Assembly: GCA_903902075.1 (NCBI GenBank)
Contig: CAIUTH010000277.1
Location: 1-35,530 of the forward strand
Origin: an uncultured Alphaproteobacteria bacterium
Lineage (GTDB): Bacteria; Pseudomonadota; Alphaproteobacteria; Micropepsales; Micropepsaceae
DNA length: 35,530 bases
Reading direction: 5' to 3'
Under the pieces are notes generated by a model that saw only the letters and a list, made by a program, of their open reading frames with translations, was not told where the DNA came from and did not search any database. This document shows, piece after piece, positions 27,309 to 33,106 of the stretch (position 1 is its first letter; every line of letters begins with the position of its first letter). The position numbers were made by a program, and so were the translations under genes.

Positions 27309-28736
27309 TCAGTAAGGCATGTGCGGCGGTTCGGTGGACGAGCCGGTGGTGCAGGCGCTGAGCGGCCGGTCGCGGCAGGTCTGCCAGATGGTCGGCACGC
27401 TGTTGCCCGCAATGAACACCGCCGAAATCATCTGGGTGTTGCGGATATCGTCCAGCGGGCTCTTTTCCAGCACTACCAGGTCCGCCCATTTGCCCTTTTC
27501 CAGGGTGCCGATGCTCTTATCGCCCAGCCAAAGCGCATTGTCGGCGGTGGCGGACTTGATGGCGTCCATCGGCGTGCGGCCGGCCAGCACCTGCATCTGC
27601 ATTTCTTCATGGGCGTTGAAGCCGGGGAAGCGGCCATTGGGACCGCTGTCGGTGCCCATGCCGACATTCACGCCGGCATTGACCATCGCCTGCCAGTTCT
27701 CGATCGCCTGGACCAAGGTGCGGTCCATGTCGAAGAACACTTTCTTCTCATACGGCAGGCCGGGGAAACGCGTCGGGCCCAGTACCACGGCCTTTTCGCG
27801 GGCCATGCTGCGCAGCGCATCCAGGGTGCCCGGGGTGACGCCGCGGGTGAAGAAGGGATCGTTCAGCCACGGCATCATGGCCAGGCTGTAGGCCATTTCG
27901 CGCGACAGGGTGGCCGAGACCATCCACACACCCTTGGCCTTCATCATGTCCAAGAGTTCCTTGTCCACCGGCTGGTCGCGGATCATGTGGCCGAAACCGT
28001 CCACGCCCTGGCGGATCAGTTCCTTGGCGTCTTCCAGGTAGAAGACATGCGCCACGGCGCGCAGATGCTTCTTGTGCGCCTCGTCAATGATCGCGGCGGT
28101 GACTGGGGGCGGCATCTTGACCGGAATGGTCTTGCGCTCGTCGTCCACCCACAGCTTGATGAAATCGACGCCCTTGGCGGCCTGTTCGTCCACCAGCTTG
28201 CGGCCCTCTTCCGGGGTCGCGATGGGCTGGGTGACGCCCACCAATCCGCCATAACCGCCCTTGATCACGGCGCCCTGGCCGGCGCTGAACACCCGCGAGA
28301 TGCTGGGACGGCTCTTGCGCTGCTGGTTGCGCAGGTCGAGCACGAAATCCTTGTCGGTGCCCAGCACCTGCACCGAGGTGACGCCATACGCCGCATACTG
28401 CTTGAGGTCGGCGTTCACATTCTCGGGCGTGAAATACTTTTCGTCCTGGGTGACGTCATGCATCAGGCCGATATGGACATGGCTGTCGATGATGCCGGGC
28501 ATCACCACCTTGCCGGCCAGGTCCTGGACGGTGGCGCCCTTGGGCGTCTTCAGGCCCGACATCGGACCCACCCAGGCGATCTTGCCGTCGGTCATCACGA
28601 TGGCCGAACCCGGCTGAGCCGCGGCGCTGACGCCGTCGATCAGGGTCAGGTTCGTCAGCACGGTCGTTTCGGCCAACGCCGGCACGGCAAAACCCGCCGC
28701 CAACAATGCCGCCATGCCCCACTTCAAACCCTGCAT
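27309..28736 (-). CDS. Secreted metal-dependent amidohydrolase
   Basis: This is an amidohydrolase-superfamily protein of 475 residues, probably periplasmic. A Sec signal peptide (KWGMAALLAAGFAVPALA, cleaved near residue 22) is followed by the small beta-sandwich and the barrel. Metal-site features are PGIIDSHVHIG (H86, H88), DFIKLWVDDE holding the likely carbamylated or bridging Lys, AVAHVFYLEDA and GFGHMIRD for the later His ligands, and VGMGTDSG for the catalytic Asp. The family includes prolidase-like and imidazolonepropionase-like enzymes; the substrate cannot be told. The start at 28736 has GGAG six bases upstream; an ATG at 28748 is possible but has a poorer site. It could be first in an operon with the MFS gene downstream. 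Confidence 0.88.
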   Translation of the reverse strand: MQGLKWGMAALLAAGFAVPALAETTVLTNLTLIDGVSAAAQPGSAIVMTDGKIAWVGPMSGLKTPKGATVQDLAGKVVMPGIIDSHVHIGLMHDVTQDEKYFTPENVNADLKQYAAYGVTSVQVLGTDKDFVLDLRNQQRKSRPSISRVFSAGQGAVIKGGYGGLVGVTQPIATPEEGRKLVDEQAAKGVDFIKLWVDDERKTIPVKMPPPVTAAIIDEAHKKHLRAVAHVFYLEDAKELIRQGVDGFGHMIRDQPVDKELLDMMKAKGVWMVSATLSREMAYSLAMMPWLNDPFFTRGVTPGTLDALRSMAREKAVVLGPTRFPGLPYEKKVFFDMDRTLVQAIENWQAMVNAGVNVGMGTDSGPNGRFPGFNAHEEMQMQVLAGRTPMDAIKSATADNALWLGDKSIGTLEKGKWADLVVLEKSPLDDIRNTQMISAVFIAGNSVPTIWQTCRDRPLSACTTGSSTEPPHMPY

Positions 28737-28839
28737 ATCCCACTCCATGAATTTCTTGGCTGTTCCAAAGGGTTCTAAGGCAGGCACCGAAAAAAAACAT
28801 CAAAGAGTTACGCTGCACTGCGACATGAACCGCCAGGCG

Positions 28840-29040
28840 AAAAAAATGCCGCCCTCAGCAAAGAAGGCGGCACCGATGTTGCGGGTTGATCCCGCTTTAT
28901 GTTGTTCCGTCCTGTCAGGCGCGTAACGCAGACACGTTCGGTTTGCACCGATAACGTATTGATTCCTGTCCTGTTTCCTCGACCCCGGCCGGCGGTCTTT
29001 GCCGCCTTGCGCACCGCGACTCCCTTTGGCGGGGCCGCTT
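28840..29040 (-). ncRNA. Candidate structured small RNA or attenuated leader
   Basis: The divergent gap 28737-29148 (412 bases) has no convincing gene, but its minus strand looks like a structured transcript. From the predicted start near 29040 it can form several elements. The first is an outer stem CGGGG/CCCCG (29030-29034 with 28983-28987) around GGCGG-CAAAGA-CCGCC (28991-29006). Next is ACGTT-AT-CGGT-GCAA-ACCG-AACGT (28934-28957), with a GNRA tetraloop. Then comes GCGGG-ATCAA-CCCGC (28881-28895). Last is a terminator stem TGCCGCC/GGCGGCA (28847-28872) followed by seven T. It could be an independent sRNA of about 200 nt, or a regulated leader for the amidohydrolase gene about 100 bases downstream. 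No match to RNase P RNA, tmRNA, SRP RNA or a common riboswitch was recognised. Confidence 0.45.
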
Positions 29041-29046
29041 GCAAAA

Positions 29047-29075
29047 ATAGTATGTCAGGACACGGACAAAGACAA
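29047..29075 (-). promoter_or_regulatory. Candidate promoter of the minus-strand RNA
   Basis: On the minus strand: -35 TTGTCT (29075-29070), 17-base spacer, -10 TACTAT (29052-29047), each with four of six matches. Start would be near 29040. It could drive the structured RNA or the amidohydrolase gene. Confidence 0.35.
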
Positions 29076-29092
29076 ATCCGCGCAGCGCGATT

Positions 29093-29121
29093 TTGCGCGA
29101 GACGGGTAAAGGCGCTTAAAT
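29093..29121 (+). promoter_or_regulatory. Candidate promoter of the beta-propeller gene
   Basis: -35 TTGCGC (29093-29098), 17-base spacer, -10 TTAAAT (29116-29121), four of six matches each. The start codon follows 28 bases later behind the Shine-Dalgarno AGGGGAG. Confidence 0.35.
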
Positions 29122-29148
29122 TGCCGAAACAGCAAAGGGGAGACGTCG

Positions 29149-29988
29149 ATGGGGGAATTTTCACGCCGCACCATGTTGGCAGGCACCGCTGCGGGGCTGG
29201 CGATGCCGGGCGCCGTCTTCGCCGCCGATCCGGTGATCCCCGCCGCCACCATCGCGGCGCGCCTGAGCGCGCCGGTGATCCCCAAAAAGGTCAACAGGCT
29301 TTACAATTTGCGGCCTCAGGTCGATCAGCCCAACGATATGCAGTTCGCTGCCAATGGCGATCTGTGGATCCTGGACCAGAAGGACCCCAACAAGGTCTTC
29401 ACCATCAATGCCAAGACCGGAGCGGTGCTGGCCAGCGTCCAGACCGAATCCATTCACGGCAGCGGCATTACTTATGGCAACGGCGCCTGGTTCATCACCT
29501 CCACCAAAGTACTGAGCGGCAAGCCTTCGACCCTGAAGGTGGACCCCAAGACCGGCAAGACGCTGAAGAAGTGGGAGACACCAGGCTGGGGTATTTACGG
29601 CACCTATCTCACCCGCGTTGCCAAGCCCGGCGACCTGCCGCCGGAATCGGGCGGCCATGGCGTGAAATGGGCCGGTAACGGCCAGTACTGGCTGGCGACC
29701 CCGGCCGGCGGCAAGCTCTATCTCATCAATGCCGAAACCGGCACGGTGGCGCGCAGTATCCAGGCACCGACGGTGCGCACCCACGGCATCGCGCTGGAAG
29801 GCGATCACATCTGGTGCGTGGGCGCCGACGAAGCGGAAATCTACAAGCTGCAAAAAAGTGACGGCGCCATTATCGCCAAGATCGTGCTGGACAAGGCCAA
29901 TGATCCGTCCGTGCACGGGCTGGACATCAAGGATGGCGTGCTGTGGTATTGCGACGCCAACAAGGGTTGGGTCTGCAACCTGACCTGA
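29149..29988 (+). CDS. Tat-exported beta-propeller protein (Vgb/SMP-30-like fold)
   Basis: The 279-residue chain begins with a Tat signal peptide (FSRRTMLAGTAAGLAMPGAVFA, cleaved near residue 26), so it acts folded in the periplasm. The rest is a propeller built of repeats in which a blade opens with His-Gly and continues to a Trp strand: HG at 103-104 (HGSGITYGNGAWFITS), 170-171 (HGVKWAGNGQYWLAT), 212-213 (HGIALEGDHIWCVG) and 256-257 (HGLDIKDGVLWYCD). An earlier QPNDMQFAANGDLWILD blade lies at 60-76. Virginiamycin B lyase and SMP-30 lactonases share this fold. No specific catalytic set was confirmed; lactonase activity on a sugar lactone would suit the neighbouring dehydratase but is inference. 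AGGGGAG lies seven bases before the ATG. The next gene starts 35 bases on, so an operon is likely. Confidence 0.82.
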   Translation: MGEFSRRTMLAGTAAGLAMPGAVFAADPVIPAATIAARLSAPVIPKKVNRLYNLRPQVDQPNDMQFAANGDLWILDQKDPNKVFTINAKTGAVLASVQTESIHGSGITYGNGAWFITSTKVLSGKPSTLKVDPKTGKTLKKWETPGWGIYGTYLTRVAKPGDLPPESGGHGVKWAGNGQYWLATPAGGKLYLINAETGTVARSIQAPTVRTHGIALEGDHIWCVGADEAEIYKLQKSDGAIIAKIVLDKANDPSVHGLDIKDGVLWYCDANKGWVCNLT

Positions 29989-30023
29989 CCATAAATAGCC
30001 AAAAAATTACCGGGGAGATGACG

Positions 30024-31268
30024 ATGGACCGCCGCACCTTGATGACGGGCATGCTGGGCACTGCTGCCGCCGCGCTGTGGACGGCGCCCGATGCCTTCGC
30101 GCTTGGCCTGCCGAAGGACAAGATCAAGCGCATCCGCTACTACAAGACGCCCACCGATGCGGCGGGCCGTCCCAACATCCATCAGCCGACCTTCAACCAG
30201 TCCACCAACATCGTCACCATCGAGACCGAAAGTGGCTTGATCGGCATCGGTGAAGGCGGCGAGCCTTCGACCATGGAACAGGTCGCGGGCCTGTTGATCG
30301 GCGAAGACCCGTTCCGCATCGAGCATCTGTGGCAGGTGATGGAGCGCGCCTATTTCTATCCCGCCGGCCGGGAAAAGACCCATTCGCTGGGCGCGCTGGA
30401 CGTGGCGCTGTGGGACCTGAAAGGCAAGGCGCTGGGCGTGCCGGTGTGGCAGCTGCTCGGCGGCAAGAGCCGCGACTATGTCGAATGCTATGCCACCTCT
30501 TATCCCACGCCCAAGGGTGGCACGCTGGAAGATGCGGCGCGCGCCTGCATCGCCGAAGGCTTCCGCGCCTATCGCACCGGCGTGCGCGAGAACAAGGAGT
30601 TCGACCGCTTCCGTGCCGTGGAGCAGACCATCGAGGACTGCCAGCTGATCCGCAAAGGCGTCGGCAAGGATGGCGCCTGGGCGATCGACTTCCACGGCAC
30701 CATGGACCCGCAGGACGCCGTCACCCTGGCCACCGCGCTGGAACCCTTGCGGCCCTTCTTCTGCGAAGACCTGATCCGCGGCGAGAATATCGAGATCTAC
30801 AAGACCTTGCGCCCGCGCCTGCGGGTGCCGATCGCGGTGGGTGAAATCTATGGTGTGAAGTGGGAAATGAGCCCGCTGATCGAACAGAACCTGATCGATT
30901 TCGCCCGCTGCACCGTGCCGAACGTCGGCGGCATCACCGAATACATGAAGATCGCCGCCCTGTGCGAGACGCATTATTGCGGCATGATTCCGCACTTCAC
31001 CGGCCCGATCGGCGAAACCGCCCTGGTGCATTGCCTGACGGCAACGAGCGTGATCGCGCTGATGGAAATGACTAGCGCCGGCCGCCAGCCCTGGCCGTAC
31101 CTGCCGCAGGCCTATGACTTCCATAACGGCAAGCTGTGGCCCAACGAGCGCCCAGGCCTGGGCGTGACCTTGGACACCAGCAAGCTGCAGCAGGTCGGCG
31201 ATTGGACGGAGCATTACGCGCCGATCCAGATCAACAAGCGCCCGGACGGCTCCTACACGAATTGGTAG
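30024..31268 (+). CDS. Tat-exported enolase-superfamily dehydratase, galactonate dehydratase-like
   Basis: This 414-residue member of the mandelate racemase/muconate lactonizing group has an N-terminal Tat signal (DRRTLMTGMLGTAAAALW, cleaved near 27). After it the enzyme starts at DKIKRIRYYK, which aligns with the start of cytosolic DgoD. Metal ligands and bases are D222 and H224 (IDFHG), E248 (FFCEDL), E274 (VGEIYG) and H324 (MIPHF). Their spacing (2, 26, 26, 50) equals that recalled for E. coli DgoD (D183, H185, E209, E235, H285). D-galactonate to 2-keto-3-deoxygalactonate is thus the likely reaction, though a related acid sugar is possible. Export of this enzyme is unusual. ATG 30024 is chosen because GGGGAG lies six bases upstream; an ATG at 30018 abuts the site. 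The matching kinase and aldolase genes face it convergently. Confidence 0.88.
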   Translation: MDRRTLMTGMLGTAAAALWTAPDAFALGLPKDKIKRIRYYKTPTDAAGRPNIHQPTFNQSTNIVTIETESGLIGIGEGGEPSTMEQVAGLLIGEDPFRIEHLWQVMERAYFYPAGREKTHSLGALDVALWDLKGKALGVPVWQLLGGKSRDYVECYATSYPTPKGGTLEDAARACIAEGFRAYRTGVRENKEFDRFRAVEQTIEDCQLIRKGVGKDGAWAIDFHGTMDPQDAVTLATALEPLRPFFCEDLIRGENIEIYKTLRPRLRVPIAVGEIYGVKWEMSPLIEQNLIDFARCTVPNVGGITEYMKIAALCETHYCGMIPHFTGPIGETALVHCLTATSVIALMEMTSAGRQPWPYLPQAYDFHNGKLWPNERPGLGVTLDTSKLQQVGDWTEHYAPIQINKRPDGSYTNW

Positions 31269-31330
31269 CCTCACCCTTCGACAAGCTCAGGGTGAGGAAG
31301 TCCTCATGCTGGTCATGCCGAAGCATGAGG
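31269..31330. repeat. Tandem pair of intergenic palindromic repeats
   Basis: Two hairpins with equal geometry stand side by side. The first is CCTCACCCT / AGGGTGAGG (31269-31277, 31289-31297) with an 11-base loop, TCGACAAGCTC. The second is CCTCATGCT / AGCATGAGG (31302-31310, 31322-31330), also with an 11-base loop. The first is the common alphaproteobacterial 'CACCCTTCGACAAGCTCAGG'-type element. It fills the whole gap between two convergent stops and probably also ends both transcripts. Confidence 0.85.
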
Positions 31331-31336
31331 GCACGC

Positions 31337-31960
31337 TCAGTTGGCAGCCTTGAACGCGGCGACCATCTGGCGCGCGCGCGTGGCGATGTCTTCGTCGCTG
31401 AAGTCCGGCTTGAACAGTTCCGAGCCCAGCCCAAAACCGGTGGCGCCTGCCCAGCGCCATTCCTTCATGTTGCCCGCGCCGACCCCGCCCACGGCATAGA
31501 CCGGCTGGCCCCTGGGAAACACCGCCAGCATGGCCTTCAAGTGATCGGTGCCGGCGGTGGCGGCTGGAAACAGCTTGAGATATTTGGCGCCGGCCGCCAG
31601 CGCGCCAAAGCCTTCGCTGGGCGTATAGAAGCCGGGCATCACCGTCATGCCTTTTTCAACGCCGCGCGCGATCACGGCCGGGTTGGTGTTGGGCGTCACC
31701 AGCAGCTTGCCGCCCGCGGCGGCCACTTTGTCGACATGGGCAACCGTCAGCACGGTGCCTGCGCCGGTCAGGCAACGGTCACCAAATTCCTTCGCCAGGC
31801 TTTCAATGCTGGTGAAGGCGTCCGGAGAATTCAGCGGCACTTCGATGGCGCGGATGCCGGCGCCGAAGATCGCCTCGGCCACGCCCAGAATCCGCGATGG
31901 CGTCACGCCGCGCAGGATGGCCACGATGGGCAGTTCGGTCAGCAGGGCATCAGGGTTCAT
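31337..31960 (-). CDS. dgoA: 2-dehydro-3-deoxy-6-phosphogalactonate aldolase
   Basis: This class I aldolase cleaves 2-keto-3-deoxy-6-phosphogalactonate to pyruvate and glyceraldehyde 3-phosphate, the last step of the De Ley-Doudoroff route, in the cytoplasm. The 207-residue chain has KDPG/KDPGal aldolase length. Catalytic features are R17 (AILRGVTP), E40 (IEVPLN) and the Schiff-base Lys K129 (YLKLFPA). GTVLTVAHVDKV and GGVGAGNM for phosphate binding are also visible. Pairing with dgoK, rather than with a KDG kinase and edd, favours the galacto- over the gluco-specific enzyme. Its ATG overlaps the dgoK stop (ATGA), so translation is coupled. A double palindromic repeat follows. Confidence 0.93.
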   Translation of the reverse strand: MNPDALLTELPIVAILRGVTPSRILGVAEAIFGAGIRAIEVPLNSPDAFTSIESLAKEFGDRCLTGAGTVLTVAHVDKVAAAGGKLLVTPNTNPAVIARGVEKGMTVMPGFYTPSEGFGALAAGAKYLKLFPAATAGTDHLKAMLAVFPRGQPVYAVGGVGAGNMKEWRWAGATGFGLGSELFKPDFSDEDIATRARQMVAAFKAAN

Positions 31961-32868
31961 GAGAAGATTTCCGCATGGGCATGGACAAGGCCCGCCAGGG
32001 CCGCTTCATCACCGTCGATCACGGCGCTGGTCAGATCATAGGCCTGCAACACTTTGGCATAAAGCGCCGCCAGGCCTGGGGTGCAGATCAGCTGGACCGG
32101 GCTTTTCAGGTCCAGCAAGGTCCGCGCCGAGCCAATATCCTTGCCCAGCACCAGTCCCGATAAATAGGAGGCGGCATCCGCCTTGGGCATTTGCCCAGTC
32201 ACCACGCGGCTTCGGGTGCTGAACAGAAGATGCAGCAGATCGGCCGCTTCATTGGCGCGGGCAAAATCCAGCCCCTGGGCAAAGGCGGGGCTGTTCGCAT
32301 CCACCTCGCCGCTGTCGCGCGCCAACACGCTGTGGCGGCGCACCAGTTCGAACAATTCGCCCGACAGCGCCGTCTGGAACTGGACTACCGCACCGTCCTC
32401 CACCACCACCCATTTCACATGGGTGCCGGGCATGCAGAAAATATGGCGGCCCTTTGATAGCTCAGGCCGCAGGCGCAGTGCGCCCAGAATCTGTGTTTCC
32501 TCGCCGCGCATGACGTCCGGCGCGCCGGTCTTTCCGGTGCAGGACAGGCCCGGCAGGATGGCGATGGCGCGCCCCCCCGATTCAAAACGCAGCGCCGCAC
32601 CGGCGATGGCGTCCGGCTTGGCCGGACATTTCTGGTACGGCACTTCCTTCCAGCCGATGGTCGATCCCACCATGCCGCCCAAGACCGCCGGCAACACGCC
32701 ATGCGCCTTGTCCCATGCCGCCACCGCGGCAGCGAACCGCCCGCCGCAGTCGGGGACTGAAGCGCCTTCGCCTTCGCCCCGCGCCAGCACATGCCCGCGT
32801 TCATCGCACAGGAAAAGCCGCAAGCGGCTTGTGCCCCAGTCGCCCGCGATGAAAGCCGCCTTGCTCAT
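31957..32868 (-). CDS. dgoK: 2-dehydro-3-deoxygalactonokinase
   Basis: The kinase phosphorylates 2-keto-3-deoxygalactonate at C6 with ATP in the cytoplasm. The 303-residue chain carries the DgoK signatures FIAGDWGTSRLRLFL at the start (phosphate 1 region), GGMVGSTIGWKEVPY, VMRGEETQILGAL, MPGTHVKWVVVEDG and the C-terminal CTPGLAALYAKVL. It is the first gene of the dgoK-dgoA operon. Directly upstream of the ATG an inverted repeat, AGCGCC / GGCGCT (32890-32895 with 32869-32874), overlaps the Shine-Dalgarno AGAAGG, so initiation may be masked by RNA structure. No regulator gene (GntR-type DgoR) is adjacent. Confidence 0.93.
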   Translation of the reverse strand: MSKAAFIAGDWGTSRLRLFLCDERGHVLARGEGEGASVPDCGGRFAAAVAAWDKAHGVLPAVLGGMVGSTIGWKEVPYQKCPAKPDAIAGAALRFESGGRAIAILPGLSCTGKTGAPDVMRGEETQILGALRLRPELSKGRHIFCMPGTHVKWVVVEDGAVVQFQTALSGELFELVRRHSVLARDSGEVDANSPAFAQGLDFARANEAADLLHLLFSTRSRVVTGQMPKADAASYLSGLVLGKDIGSARTLLDLKSPVQLICTPGLAALYAKVLQAYDLTSAVIDGDEAALAGLVHAHAEIFS

Positions 32869-33106
32869 AGCGCCTTCTATAAGGGAACTGGCGCTGGTTC
32901 CGCCAGTGTCTGGGAGCCCCCGCTGGAACCGGGCTTTGCTTCGCCGGTTATGAATTCGTCACGTCCCGAGGAAGAAGACCAAAAAGAAGAAGGGCTAGGC
33001 GGTGATCTCCGCTGCCAGGGCGCATAGCCGTTCCAGGTTGAAGGGCTCGGGCGCGCATCTCCGCGACGGTAAAAGCGTCCCGGCCAATTCTCCGCGCGGA
33101 CGGCGC
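32869..33106. other. Gap with possible gene-end remnants
   Basis: This 238-base gap between dgoK and the M3 peptidase gene has no complete gene. On the minus strand an open frame running out of the peptidase 3' end reads PEPFNLERLCALAAEITA before TAG (32995-32997), which looks like a genuine protein C-terminus. On the plus strand a Lys-rich frame, HVPRKKTKKKKG, ends at TAG (32996-32998), so both stops share CTAG. They may be relics of two convergent genes or chance. Confidence 0.25.

Noticed and set aside
28881-28895. GCGGGTTGATCCCGC considered as a tRNA T-arm
   Set aside because: The loop lacks the TTC motif and no acceptor, D or anticodon arms surround it.
28980-29040. GAGGAAACAGGAC on the minus strand considered as the conserved 5' core of RNase P RNA
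   Set aside because: The remaining conserved regions are missing and the transcript would be only half the needed length.
28808-29164. A 118-residue minus-strand open frame across the divergent gap
   Set aside because: It crosses an intrinsic terminator and several stable hairpins, has no Shine-Dalgarno or protein-like pattern, and overlaps the start of the propeller gene. The RNA-structure reading explains the region better.
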